Shown piece by piece: positions 1-13,700 of a DNA stretch of 64,000 nucleotides. The position numbers and the translations under genes were made by a program. Within the stretch, counting starts at the first letter, position 1. Each line of letters opens with the position of its first letter. This DNA comes from Rhytidiadelphus loreus. Lineage: Eukaryota > Streptophyta > Bryopsida > Hypnales > Hylocomiaceae. The notes under the pieces are model-generated. The model was not told where the DNA came from and made no database searches. It saw nothing but the letters and a program-made list of their open reading frames with translations. The DNA lies in assembly GCA_947034895.1 (NCBI GenBank), contig OX344761.1, positions 22,084,863-22,148,862 of the forward strand, given 5' to 3'.

Positions 1-30
1 TATGGTCTGCTAAGGTACAGTAGATTGTTA

Positions 31-285
31 GAGCATCCCCACAAGTGAGTTCCGTATCCCTAAAGCTTTAGGGAGAAGACCTTATATGCAAATAGAAATA
101 CAGAAATTTCATCACACCAACCTTTATCCAAAACCTATATCTCTAAAATATACAGATTTTTGTAAAACTCTTCTCCAGTTCTGTATCCAGAGGGCTCATA
201 TGGAAAACTTGCGAGATCTCATCCCTACTTGAGGTCCCAAGCTCAGTAAACAAATAGAGAAACGATAGAGCTAGTGGGGATGCTC
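31..285. mobile_element. MITE copy 1 (TTA target site, diverged)
   Basis: A 255-bp unit starts GAGCATCCCCAC and ends with the complement GTGGGGATGCTC, with TTA on both sides (28-30 and 286-288). Terminal inverted repeats with a TTA duplication are the signature of PIF/Harbinger (Tourist-type) MITEs. It shares its ends and parts of its interior with the next two units but has diverged. It has no coding capacity. Confidence 0.75.
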
Positions 286-288
286 TTA

Positions 289-552
289 GAGCATCCCCAC
301 CAATCTGTTCTGTATCTCTAAAAATTTAGGGAGAGGACCTCAGATGGGGATGGGGATACAAAAGCTTGCGCGCACCAGTCTCGAAACAAGATCTCTACCC
401 CAAATTTATAGAGAACTCGGTAAAAGTTGGGCCCAATTCCCTATATTGGAGCTCATATAGAGAACTCGCGAGGTCTCATCTCTATAAAGTCAAGGTTGAC
501 TAGTTTGAGGTCCCAAGTTTGGGGATAGAGAACACGTTGGTGGGGATGCTCT
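289..552. mobile_element. MITE copy 2 (TTA target site)
   Basis: A 264-bp element has the same GAGCATCCCCAC terminal inverted repeats. It directly abuts copy 1 and copy 3, sharing a single TTA at each junction (286-288 and 553-555). It is almost identical to copy 3, with only a handful of substitutions visible, so one of the two arose recently. Confidence 0.8.
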
Positions 553-555
553 TAG

Positions 556-817
556 AGCATCTCCACTAATCTGTTCTGTATCCCTAAAAATTTAGGGAGA
601 GGACCTCAGATGGGGATGGGGATATAGAAGCTTGCGCGCACCGGTCTCGAAACAAGATCTCTACCCCAAATTTATAGAGAACTCGGTAAAAGTTGGGCCC
701 AATTCCCTATATTGGAGCTCATATAGAGAACTCGCGAGGTCTCATCTCTATAAAGTCAAAATTGACTAGTTTGAGGTCCCAAGTTTGGGGATAGAGAACA
801 CGTTGGTGGGGATGCTC
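556..817. mobile_element. MITE copy 3 (TTA target site)
   Basis: A 262-bp element near-identical to copy 2. Its first terminal repeat is slightly changed (GAGCATCTCCAC) and its last is GTGGGGATGCTC followed by TTA (818-820). This completes a head-to-tail array of three elements separated only by TTA. Confidence 0.8.
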
Positions 818-820
818 TTA

Positions 821-2984
821 GGCCCTTCCCTTTTGTCTGCACTTTTAGCCAAAAAACCCGGTATTATGGGCCCTCTGCCATCCACTTTGGTCAGCTGGAC
901 GAACAGTGTCTGCACTGCAGCACCAGCAAAAGCTCTGAGAACTGCCGTGGTCCGAATTTGGAAATTTGGAAATTGCACAACCTCACGTCAGTGTCTGGGA
1001 AATTTTTGAGAAAAATCAGCCACTAAAGGAGATCACCCATTTCCGATCACTTAAGCAATTGGGTCAATTTGCAGCATGCGGAAGGTCGAGGATTTTTTTT
1101 CCCGTCTACAGAAATACAATTGAAAAGGATTCCATATTTTTCCAGAATTTAATTCTCAGAAACGAAATTACTATGAATTTTAAACAAGAAGATTCTGTTT
1201 GCCCTCAAATTGTGATATAGGGTATTCTATTTCCAACCAACGCGAAGTAGCAAATCTAATAGTGCTTTATTACTAAAACCACAAGTCGTATGACCAATCA
1301 CGATGCCGCATGACTCATTGGTTTCTCTGTCTAGTTGGTCGGAAATACAACACCGTATGCTTCAGAAACAAACCACCCTATGCAACAGAAATGGGATGCT
1401 GATCAGAAATGGGTGATATACCTTATCCTTTCTTTAGCACCATCAATCGGTTTTGCAAGGTTTTCATTCGGAAATTTCATATATTTTTAACTTGAAAAAG
1501 AAAAAACATAATATTTTGCTCGGTAATTAGCCTAAATTCTCCAAAAAAACATCGGAAATTTCAAAATTCAACCGGCTGATCTTACACTAGCTGCCGGTTC
1601 TTCCCGGATATTGCCTCACGTATGTTAAGCTTAGACGAAAGTGTCAACAATGGTACGTGAAGATCAGAAATACAGTCTCCGAAACTTCACAGAAGCTTGA
1701 TAACCGGGCATAATGGAAGAGTCCTGTCAGAGTGTGTACCTTCATCAGGCATAACTTACAAGGTCTGTCTGTAAAATGGGCAGCTTCAAGCCTATAGTAA
1801 AAAAGAGGGTAAATATATATGTTTAAAAATGTCAGACTATATTCATAGCCATGCATGAAACTGTCACAATGTTTCCAAGACTTCATTTCATCCAATGTGA
1901 AGAGTCAACACATACAAAAATTGCATACATAAATTACATACTCACTCAAAATTGCATATTCAATGTTGGTCTCCTTCAATTCAAGCCCCCAAATGAGGCC
2001 AGGGTGAATTGACCCCAGCTCATCCCATAGAAAAAACTCTAGACTTTTTATTTGCCACCCATGATAAAATTTGGAAATTGTGAATTCACATTTGCAATAA
2101 GAGGCCCCAAATTAGTTGGGAGAGGTGTAGAAGATAAATTAATTAAGCACAAAATAGGGGTACTTTTTTACATGACCCCTGGAATGACTTCTTGGGGACG
2201 AGCGAGGCGGTGGGTTCACCCCGGCCCAAAATGAAGGAGCCAGGAAACTCACAACCTTATTTGCCACACAACCTTTAGTCTGAAAACCCAAAAAAAACAC
2301 AGGTCGACCCCCCCTTAGACTCGAAAATCATGTCCATTGCTGTCTTCAGTTCTAGCATTACCGATCACGGCGCTGCATTTCGGTGTTTTGCAGATTGTCG
2401 GCACCTCCAGGTTTGAATTCCAGCGTTTGCTCTAATGAGGCTCATTCACAAAATTTAGTTTTGTGGACTTCGTTTCTGCATCAGTATTTTGTCTTTGTTC
2501 AATTTTTTCCCAACATCCTCTTTCATGAGATGCAACCTCTTAAATATGCAATTGAGAAACGATTTGCAAACGACCACTGAGTTGGAAATTAAGAGTGTTC
2601 GCGAACACCGTTCGATTCTGGTGACTATGACGAAGTTGCAATAGCAAACTTAGAATTGAGTGATGGCTTGCATGCAGGAATGAAGAGGGAATTGAACAGC
2701 TAGTTGAGTGTTCCGGAGAGTTAGATCTATCAAAAGCCTTTATTTCTTGTTTGGCTTTACTCTAGGGCAAGGACTAATCTCTCGGGTCTTGCTTTCTTTT
2801 TAGTAAACTTCCATTAGGAATCGCTGATATCTGGGAGCTGAGATTACTTGGGAGTTTTATGATCGAGAAGATTGAAAATTAATGCAGGTGGTGCTTGTGA
2901 TTTCGATTAATAGTGCCATGTCTCCCACCCTAAAGAAGCGCTGTGATCCGAATGTTGTTTGATCTATCTTGCAGAGCAATTGCC
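821..2984. other. Intergenic region upstream of the receptor kinase
   Basis: I see no convincing gene here. Short reading frames on both strands lack splice context or recognisable domains. The last few hundred bases presumably hold the promoter and 5' leader of the receptor kinase starting at 2985, but no clear TATA box or start element could be fixed. Confidence 0.5.
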
Positions 2985-5900
2985 ATGGGTGTCTTCAAGA
3001 TTGCAGGGGTTATGCTTCTCTTGCTGCTCTGGCATCCTGCCTGCCTTCATGCCTTCACTGCGTTTTTCCCCACCGAAGATAGTACGTTTCCACAGAAGCG
3101 CAACTTTTTTTTATCCGCCATGCTATCATTTGTTTTCAATTTGTCGTCTTATTCCAGCATCCAGGTATAGCCAATAGAGGAGCCCAGGGATTGCAAGGCT
3201 TTTCTTTTCATTCTATTTTACGCACCGGCAATGACAAAAGGAGCTCAACAATAAGCTTCCCGTCTTGTTAGAGTGGCTCAAGCTGTTGCAAAGTGATAGA
3301 AATACTAGATTGTAGATCATTATTCAATCATTAGGTGGGTTGAAAAGCCAACAAAAGCCTTAGGTTGTCTTCAAGCTTTGATCTCTGAAATTTAACCATT
3401 TGGTCCGTCTGAGTTCTATGACCACTACCTTTACTGTCCTTGTGAATCAATATTATGTTTTTGGAACGCTGCCTCATTTTAGGCTACAACCTAATCTTGG
3501 ATGTGGGACTAGTGAATGGATTGCAGAGCCTGTGGGGAGCATGGAACACCAGTACGCCATCCCGCAGTTCAAACCTGTTAAACTGGAATACTCCAACTGG
3601 GGAAAATGATACACCTTGGCCTTGCTATGACGCCGACAAAAACTGGCGAGGGGTCACATGCCTGCGATACACTGTCGATGAAAACTCCTCGATGACTTGG
3701 GTTGTTGGCTTGTAAGAACCTTTCTTCACACTTAAATTTTGTTGAGCGTTTCGTTTAATGGAATGTGATGTTTTTCTGATCCCCTGATTGGAACGGATGT
3801 CACAATTAGATATTAATTTCAGGACTCACGGCTTTGACTAAATGACACATTAGAATATCCTGACCAGTACATAGAAGCAGGACATAGAGCTTCGAATACA
3901 TGTTTCACCTTTCATTACCGCTCACAATCGCCGTCACGGGGACCCATTGGACGCTCACTTGTTGTCCTGAAGCATTTCGTTTAGGAATAGCAGAGCAGTT
4001 GTTGAGCGGACTCATTCTCGAATGTAGAGTTAATTACGGAGATGATATGGACATCAACGATATGCTAGTTGTGATAATAGTACCTAAGAATCTCGCAGCT
4101 TAGCAGAAAAGTTTTGAGTTCAGCCTAGTAAGTTTTTAGTTTTCAAGGTTTTGCAGCAGAGAGTGGGATTGGAGACTGAAAAGCGTAAGAGTGGCTAAGG
4201 TTACAATGTTATGTGCAGGGAGTTGGACGATGCATCAATATCAGGCACTCTACCGTCTGGAATCAACCAGCTCACCAAACTTGTCTCTTTGTAAGTACCA
4301 GATTAATTCAGATTATGGTAGAGAGTACGATTAAATCTTGAGTGTGGAAATAGTTTTTTTGGTACGAAGTATGAATTCTGTGTAACGTAATTGAAATAAC
4401 TCTCATTTGTGTGCAGAAAATTGACTGGGAATCCTAATTTGACAGGCAATCTGCCGAAGGAGCTCGCCGATATCCCTCTGAACATCCTGTAAGCTTGCTC
4501 CAAATTATCGATCGATCCACCCATTATTCGAGCATGCATGTATGAATTGGCAAGTTGAACTTGACCAAGCCTAAACTAGATGCATTCGAGATGAAATGCC
4601 AGTATTCTTTTTCTTTTTCTTCTTACAAGTTCATTAATCAAATGAAAGTGAAATGTGTTGCAATAGAAAATTTATAACTCCACCGAATTTACTGAACAGC
4701 TTTCAAATTGAGGAGGGTGGAGAAATTGCTAGGCTATTTTATCGAACATTTTAATTGAAATCTTGATTTTAGTGTCTTAGTGTTTTTCAATGACAGACGA
4801 TTCTGAATCTGCTATTAATACGTCCTCTAACTGCTTCTTGTCCGTCCACTGGATTGTTTTGCAGCGACCTCCACGATAATGGATTCAGTGGACCCATTCC
4901 TCCAGAAATTTCGAACAAGAAGAATCTTCTTGAGCTGTAAGTGACTCTTTAACTGTCAGATCTATTACAGTGGTTCCTGAGTTGCTGCTTTAGTGACAGT
5001 TGCCATTTGTTGCAATAGTTGATTGTTCCTAAAGTACATACACGGAAAATAACTCCAAAGCATTTGAGCTGCCCTTGGAATGCAAATTCGCTCCGGACAA
5101 TGTAAATATCCAGAATGAACACACATTCACGGATCATTCATTTATACACAGTGCATCTGTCCTGTTCTTGGATACAAAATAGGGACTTGAGCGGAAACAA
5201 ACTTTCAGGCGACTTTCCATTTGAGAATTTTGGCCAGACGAGTTCATTACAAGTGTTCAAAATTGCCCGGAACTCATTTACTGGAATCGTCCCATCCAAC
5301 GCTTTTGAGAACATGATACAGCTTCTCACACTGTAAGACTTCACTTTCATAATCTGTGAAAATTATCGACTCAAGTCTGTAACGTGCATTACTACTAGTC
5401 AGAATCCATGTGGTTAAGTTTCGCAGATATGCATGCGATTGTGTCCTTCCTTCCTTGATTACATATTCCATTTCGGTATTGAAATTTGAGGATAGAAACC
5501 GTGGCACGATTAAGAAGCAAATCTAGGATTGCTTTGTGACTTCACCCCGTTGCATGTAATGTGGACACCAATGTGTACGTTAACTTCCTCATTCCCGGGG
5601 ACGAGCTTTGATGCAGGGACCTGTCTGGAAATGATTTTACTGGACCATCTCCAAAGTTTAATTATACATTCGCCAACTCCACACTGTACAATCTGTGAGT
5701 TTCATATGACCTGGAGATTTAACGACCCCTAAGCTTTGAAATCAGTTACGTTGCTCTCTATTTGGATAACAAATGTTGCGAATGTAAGGGTGATCGTCTC
5801 GGTTCAGACGTAATTAAAGCTTCTGAAATGACTTGCTGTTGCTTTATATGAATCAGTCGATCAATAATCGTGCCGGTTATTCAATTACTTTGAAATGCTT

Positions 5901-8900
5901 GCCAAGCAAGTTGGAACTCTGCATCATATTACTTAGGCAATTGGTTTTAATTGTCGTGTTGCAGAAACCTCAGTCATAATAGTTTCTCAGAGTTACCCGA
6001 GCTCTCACAGATTTTCCAAAGCTGGCTTCCTCAAAACGTGGGAGTTCTAGATCTATCAGGTCTAAACATTGGTGGAGCTCTTCCAGCAAACTGGAGCGCA
6101 CATCCCGATCTCTTATCACGAGAGCAATTGTAAGTGAACTTGTGCAAGTTATCTAATGTTCTTTCGATTAGTCACAGTAATCATCTCAATGGATAGGCAC
6201 ATTACTTATAAGAGGCAAGAGTTGGAGATTCCGAAATTCATCAGTACCTAGTCAATATTAGTATTGTTGACAATACAGCCCCTTGGAATGGGTGGTCTCT
6301 GGTGAGATCCTGAGTGCAAGGATTCTGAAAAAATAGAATCCCAGTCTGCAATGATATCAGTGAAATTGAAGCTGATAATGACGTCATGTCCTTCAAGGGT
6401 TGAAAAATAATACAGCACAGAAAAGCTAAATTGTAGAAATAAAGAACAACTTCGAAATAATAGTTGCAAGCCGTGAAGGGCTTATCATTCTTTCACGTAA
6501 GTGATGGATCCAGGGAACCCTGTCCCATTCACTGGGTAGTGAATGGTACAGAAACGGGGGTGAATGTGGGGTGAATACCTACCAAATAGTCTTCCTAAAA
6601 AAGACTTGCTTTATTTGGTAGGTATTCACCCCACATTCACCCCGTTTTTGTACCATTCACTACCCAGTGAATGGGACAGGGTTCCCTGTGGGAGATTTAG
6701 GTAAGTTTCGTCCTATTTCAGTCCCACATTTTCAATGAGCACCAAACCTCTCTGCTGGTTAAGTTTAGATAAGCTTCATGTGCAGTAAACCTTGATTGGT
6801 TCCTTCCATGGTGTACAGGCATCTTAATGAGATCAACATCAACGGAGTTTTGAACATCGCGAGCATACTATCTGGCATTCAGAATTTGCCAACCGACAGA
6901 AATTCGAATTCGAGAAATTTGAGCGTGCTAAGCTTGATGAACAACAGCATCACAGATGTGATTTTTGACCAGCAGTTTTTAAATTCTAGTGGGAACATCA
7001 CATTCTAGTGAGTCTTTTTTTCAATTCTACACATAGTACCCCGAATTCTGTGCAAAAGATGTGTTGACTTCAGTTCTTTAATAATGTATACAGTTCCAGT
7101 GATTGGTAAAGAATGTTTGTTTCCTTCCCTTGCATGTTTGCACTACCTCATGGACCATTGTTTTTTTGTTCAGTTTGGGAGGTAATCCGTATTGTTCGAC
7201 AGCATCAACAGACGCTGATGGACGAAGGTGTTTCTGCGAGCAGTATTGTGCCATATCAGGTAATTACAGAAGATTTGGAGAATTGAGAACTCGCTTTCTC
7301 TGACTCTTTTAGAGTTGAGATGATTTACATTTCATTCCAGAAAGTTTGCAACACTGGCATGTATGGATTATCGTATTGTCATCCTAGAACTAGTAATGTT
7401 TCCGCCTTACTATTTGGCTATAAAACAACTTGGCAGACTCGTTTTGGGTACAGAGGATAATTGGTGGTGTGATTTTCTCTTTTTGCAATGATGTATTAAC
7501 GTATCTCCGAATTTGCACCTCATTGCAGAGCCTCCAAAGAAGATTGACTACAAGGCCGTCATCATTCCAACCGGCATTTGCGGTGTCGTACTGCTAGGCG
7601 TGATCTTATACTTAGCTATCTTCATTCACCGAAAAAACAAGCATATGGGCACTCTCGTGAAAAGTACTAAACTTCGTTATGCCCATCTCAGCGTTTGTCT
7701 TGAATGAAAAAATGTTCTCAATTAGTTCTAAGAATAAGAACATCCGACTATTTCATTTTGTCTATTTCATGATTTTTCATGATTTCAAGTGCTAAATCTT
7801 CTTTTCAGAATATTCAGTGTGATCTTTAACTACTGGTTTGGCAATGTTAGGGTTTGAAGAGTCTGACGTGAGAGCGAAGAAATACGAATACCATGAACTT
7901 CGCACTGCCACGAAGAACTTTTCTGAAGAGAGGAAACTGGGTCAAGGTGGATATGGTACTGTTTACAAGGTACGAAATCCATCTGCAATCTGTTACACCC
8001 ATTGTACACTCGTTGAAGAATCGATGCTTTAAGGAACAATCTTGGTGACCTAAAACTTACTTCAAATCTACTTTTTTATCCACTGGTTCGGAGCGCTTGT
8101 ACCTACATATGGCACAACATGTTGCTTTTAGTAATCCCTCCGCGGTAGGGTTGGACTCCAAGATTCAGGGAATCCAGGTTCAGGATAAGACATTTCATTT
8201 ATATTTTGAGAAATTTAAGAAAGTGGTTGGTTGGAAATTGGAAGGCTGTCCTGAAAGCTTTATACTTTCTCCTGATGGCTATGGGACATGAAATTTTGAC
8301 CTCGACTTTTTTCTTGTCCTCAAGGGTTGTTAATGGAAAATAAACCTGCCCTGACCCTTGCAGTTCTGAATGGATGGAAGTGATACAGTGAATCGGATCT
8401 TTGGGGACTGTGCAGGGAATACTCACAAACAATACACAGGTGGCTGTGAAGCAATTATCTTTGAAGACTGAACAAGCCGGCGAGGACTTTCTGAATGAAG
8501 TTCTACTGATTAATAATCTTCAACATCGCAATCTTGTAGCTCTTAAAGGGTATTGCCTCCATGGGAAAGAGATGCTCCTCGTGTATGAGTTTGTCGACTT
8601 CTGTGATTTGGACAAGCTTCTGTTCCAAGGTGGGTATTCTAATCTTCCTCATAGATGTTTTCGTTTGATATTTTTTGGATTGACGTTTCTACTTGTACCA
8701 AGCTAGTAATTAGAACCTTCATGTGACTAAGAATTAGGCAGGCAAAGGTACTCTATGATCAAATCAGATTACGCCAAGAACAAAACATCCACATATCTTT
8801 GACTCTGATGGTCTGTCGTGTGCCCATAACTATTGACTAATGACTAATGGCTGCTTATTTTATTATGCAGGTTCATCTAGTGTAAATGTACGGCAGGTGG

Positions 8901-10702
8901 TAGGCTGGCCGGCAAGAAAGCGTATTTGTCTGGGAATTGCGCAAGGATTATATTATCTGCATGCATCATCTCAGACCAAAATTATCCATCGAGATATCAA
9001 AGCCAGCAATATTCTGTTGGATAAGGATATGAATGCCAAGATTGCCGATTTTGGCTTGGCCAGACCAATAGAAGATAAAAACTCTGAGATTGTAACCCAG
9101 CAACGTGCTGGTACAATGTGAGTAGTCTGACCCAACATCGCAGTGGCACGGGGGCTGATTTCAAGCTTCCTTGGTCACTCAATTAGATATTTTGTTGGTC
9201 AATATTGGATACCGAAGAAGAGAATTTGTTGAATTATTGATTGTTGAAACTCAGTTTTGGTCTTCAAGTTGGAGAGAAACGTCGTCATCAATTCTGCAAT
9301 TCTTACACTGAAAGACATGATTGCACACTTCTTTTTTTATCATGCAGAGGTTATATAGCACCCGAGTACATCCTCTACGGCCAATTGAGCGAAAAGGCCG
9401 ATGTTTTCAGCTTTGGCGTTCTGCTCTTGGAGATTGTGAGTGGGACAAGAAATAAGGACCCCAGTCAATCGGAAGATGAGGTTTACCTGCCCGAACGGGT
9501 GAGTTTTCTCTTTTGATCACACGTGTCGCTGTCATCTTTCCAAATTCTTTTTTGAAACACATGTGTTGGTCGGTTCATTATTCTGCGAGAGTTAAGACTG
9601 GTTTGTGGCAATCGTAGGATGATATCCTCAAGGTTATAAAACAGTGATTGGAGGTTTCTGGAAGTCATGAGTATACTTGGGTCACCTTTCCATTTTAACA
9701 CAATGAGAGCTCAAAGTGCAGTACCTAGCACAAGGTCTAACAGAAAATATATTAATAATGAATTATATTGTAGTGCTTGAACTGAGAAATTAGTACGAAA
9801 TCAAGTTTGGGAGATCATAGCCAATTTATAATCATCCTAAACACGGTTTTGATAGTTACAAAATGTAGGGAGTATTTTCTTATGAACGTGGGATTATGAC
9901 AAATGAAGGTATTTTATAAATAGGGTGTTGTTAGCATGTGTAATTATCATTATAAAGGGTGCTAAGAATTCATATGGAACAAACACTTCGTAGGTATTGA
10001 ACGCAGATACCGCCAAAGCTTGCACTAAGTTCCTTCCCCGGGATGATTTCCAAGATTTTATATGAAAAGCTGTATGAGCTTTACATCCACTAGAGGAAAA
10101 TTTTGCAATCTTGTTCCCTCTGTTCCATTTAGTTTTGGAATATTCGATAATTCCTTTGTCGAAGTACACTTATCAAGAGTCGGATTCTGTGCCAACAAGA
10201 TGTTATTTTACAAGTAGTAGCATGCAAAAACTCAATTCTTCATGGGTTGTACAATAGTGAATACAGAAAACTGAGATTCTCGGCGGCCAAATGACTCTGG
10301 AAATCTTCTTATAGGCAGCTATGGATACTTGTCTTGCAGGCTTGGAAACGGCACAAAGAAGATAGGCTGATGGAAGTGATTGACCCAAGACTTCATGTGA
10401 GCGAACGTGAAGAAATGGAGGTGCGACGAGTCCTGGAGACGGCTCTCATGTGTGTCAACAGATCCCCAGAGAAGCGGCCCACCATGTTCCGAGTGGTGGC
10501 CATGTTGGCAGGAAATGCAGACGAGGATGGTGCTGCTCTTCCCACGGAAGACTCCTATAGTTGGCCAGAATATATAGCGCCTGGATTCCGCAGTGATGAC
10601 CCCTTGCTTATGGCCTCATCGTCCACAGCTGGGTCCGCTTCCACAGGCCCGATCACGAATGGCAATGCTACCATTGAGCTCAGCTCAATACTAACAAGGT
10701 AA
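2985..10702 (+). CDS. LRR receptor-like serine/threonine protein kinase
   Basis: Single-pass plasma-membrane receptor kinase, 16 exons, 812 residues. Exons: 2985-3081, 3483-3711, 4219-4290, 4417-4488, 4865-4936, 5183-5332, 5617-5694, 5965-6129, 6819-7007, 7174-7259, 7529-7663, 7851-7969, 8416-8629, 8871-9117, 9348-9498, 10340-10702. All reading phases join. A hydrophobic signal peptide (about residues 1-25) supports the 2985 start. It is followed by a Cys/Trp-bearing N-cap and LRRs, several encoded by single 72-nt exons, the usual LRR-RLK pattern. A transmembrane helix spans about 413-436. The kinase has a GQGGYG loop (479-484), Lys500, an HRD motif (599-601, RD-type, so probably active), DFG (619-621) and GYIAPE (643-648). 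Its kinase resembles LRR-VIII/DUF26-type kinases; the exact subfamily and ligand are unknown. Intron 8 carries a foldback transposon. Confidence 0.93.
6511..6688. mobile_element. Foldback/MITE hairpin in intron 8 of the receptor kinase
   Basis: A 178-bp almost perfect inverted repeat starts CAGGGAACCCTGTCCC and ends with its complement. The arms are about 76 bp with roughly two differences, and the loop is very short. The first part of each arm is itself palindromic (CCATTCACT...AGTGAATGG). The CAGGG terminus is compatible with hAT-type non-autonomous elements, but I see no clean 8-bp target duplication, so the superfamily is open. It lies wholly inside intron 6130-6818. Confidence 0.8.
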
Positions 10703-13700
10703 CTGTAAATGGAGGCAGCTACCATTTCTTCCAGACCAACCTCCTTGCACATCGGATAGAAATGAATTTCATCGGAGTTAAGTGGAATGTTAGCTCCTGA
10801 GCTTCCCTTTACCTAGGGCTGATCCTTCAACTGTACATTTCGATTTCTTAGAATTGCAGAAATGCAATTGAATTTGAACATAATTGTTGCTGAAACTGAG
10901 TGTATAAATTAGACTCCAGATAATTTTGTAACATGGATACGCTTCTGATACTGTCTCGAACCAAGAGTTGTTGGACGCTGTGACGACAATGGCCATTTGC
11001 GTTTTCCTACTTGGATGTAGATGCTGAGTTGGTTGTAATTGATGGATTAGTCTGAAGGGCTTTCAGTAGGGGTGTCAAAGTTTGCCCGATTTTCTCTGCG
11101 AGATGTCACTCTTTCTTTCCAAATTTGTCCCTGAACTATTCTGAGTCCAAAAGCTTGTCTCGAAAATCATTGCCTCTTGTGTAGAGCTTTCAATCTAGGA
11201 ACAAACTCGCCTCTGTTTTGGGAACCAAAATGCTGGCATTCCTTAGTAGAAATTTGCCAGGAGTTGCCAAGATTTGACCTGTTTAATTTCCACCAAGAGG
11301 GCTGCTGGGTGAAAAGAAAGTGTAGCTCTTAGGGAACATAAGCTACTCATGCTACGTCTGCAGCCACGAGTGATATCCTTACACAAGAGAAATCTGTATT
11401 ATTGAGCCGATATTGTGAAATGAACTCGGAAACTCTGCGGACCGAGTTCTCTTTGCCCAACCATGTGTTGGTTGCCGCCAGTATCTAGAGTCTAGGCACG
11501 AAGACCATGTCGTCAGTCCTTGTGTGTAAATCTAGGAGACTCAGACTTTTCCTTCAACTGGTATTAAAATGTTAGAATCAGAGTTTGAGAAGGGCATCTG
11601 GATTATTCTTGCAATATGCCTGCATAAGTACACCGGATGGATTTAGAGTATTCAGAAAGATAACATTCAGGTTCATATTCCGCAGACCATGGTCTAAGGT
11701 TCGTGAAATGTGTGAATATATATTTATGCCAAGAGTGCAAGCATGGATTGTGTGTGAGTTTATGAATTGATTGTTTCCAAAGAATTGACAGTTTATTGAG
11801 AGGCCAGATTCTGAAGATAAAGTTCTTGTAACGTACTGGCTGGATTCTGTGTACTCATAGCCACGATGTCTATTACATTTTACATTTAGTTTTCAGCAAC
11901 AGTAAACAGAGACAGTGTAACATTAAATATAAAATAACTGATTGACAGGATGGGCCTGTAACTACTTTTTCAAACTTCTAGTCCCTCTCTCTCTGTGCTC
12001 TCATTTTGCAACTCTATCTAAGAATGAAATTGTTTGTTCAAAGATGTGACTAACATAAACTACCCCGTCATAAGCAGAATGGGAGCAAGCCCTTTGTAAG
12101 TTGAATTATGTTAGTGGTGTACATTTCAGAACTTGAATGAACACCACCATTACAATTTTGTCACAATGGGCTTGCTCCCATTCTCCCCGTAATGGGGTAG
12201 TTTACCTTACATATCTTCAATAAGTTGTAAAATTCTTAAGGGTTTTGGGGGAAAATGTGGAGTTATTGCAATTTTTTTAATAAACAATGAAAAAATCATA
12301 TCAAATACAAAATATGTTTTAAAGGATTGAAAACTTCTCCATAAGTGAAAATTATAGTATAAAACACCATGGTGAAAAAAAAATTTACCTGTCATTCTAA
12401 ACTTAAAAAATCAGCACCCCTTGTTACAAGCTCAAAGTTCAAATTGCAATAAAATATTCAAATTTAGGAATTAAGAAAAATTCAAATTGAAGTAGAAACT
12501 AGTCTTGATAAGCCTCATTAATAGTTGGTAGACCTCAAATTCAAAAAATATCATTTTTAGGGCTTAAATTCAGATCTAGAGAATGGAGTACAATTTGCCA
12601 AAATACACTATAGAGTGATCCATATTTTGGGAATAAACATTTCCTGGGGATATTTCTATCAACATTCACTAAGTTTTGGGTGGCCAAACGTGCATAGCAC
12701 TCCTTCCAATGAGCCAAAAACATTTGGTTGAAAAACGATAGTTTTCCATCCCCTACAAAGCTTTCCATTTGTCAATCGGATCATTATGGTCCGCGTCATC
12801 CTTACAGGGTTAAACACGAACACTAAATATCTTCTAGACACCCTAAACACTACGACATGAAAAAGGTGAATGAGCCCATGGTGCTGCACATGATGGGGAC
12901 AACTCAGTGTCGGCCAAATTGTACTGCTTAGTGTACATTCCAGAGCCCATCGTGGGCAAACTTGTAAGATTGCAAGATTGAGTGCAGTGCTGCACATCGG
13001 GCCCATTCACCTTGGTATCGACAAGCTGCTAGAAAGTGATTCACTGGGACACCAATTAAACTACATCTTAATATGGCACAAACTATATTAAAACAGCGCA
13101 ATTGCACTGGCAATTGCCACCAGCCAGTCCATTCTTAACTGAGGACAGCTCACAGTGAATTTAGAAATATGCCTGATAGTCAGTATGCTTGAACTAATGA
13201 CAGTCAAAAAGTAGAATAAGGGTCACAATAATTGTCCATGAAATTGTAGATTTTTTGGTAACGGATGAAGCAAAAGCAGACTGATCAGACCATCACCTTT
13301 TCACTTCCTGCATTTCACTACCCAACTGAAGTGTCTTGTCACCTTTTACCTTTTCTGCCCCTTTCACCAATTTTCCAGCAATCGAATGAATGAAATTGCT
13401 GAGAAAATTTAGCTGTATTTATTTATTTTTCATCAAGTGTTACATTTCATTGCGTGTTGTATTTCAAAAGTTCAAATCACACTTCGAACAGGATCACGAT
13501 TGTATGTTTCACATTATAGAACTGGAAACAATTTTAAAGACGATGCATGCTATAACCCTCCCCTAAACATATATTTCTAAGCTCTAGCGTGCCTTGTCTT
13601 AATACAATTGAGGAATCCAATCTTCTCTGCTACATACTAATGTCTTGACTTTCACATGGATTCAAGGTTTTAGAATGACCAGTTTATTTGATTACATTGT

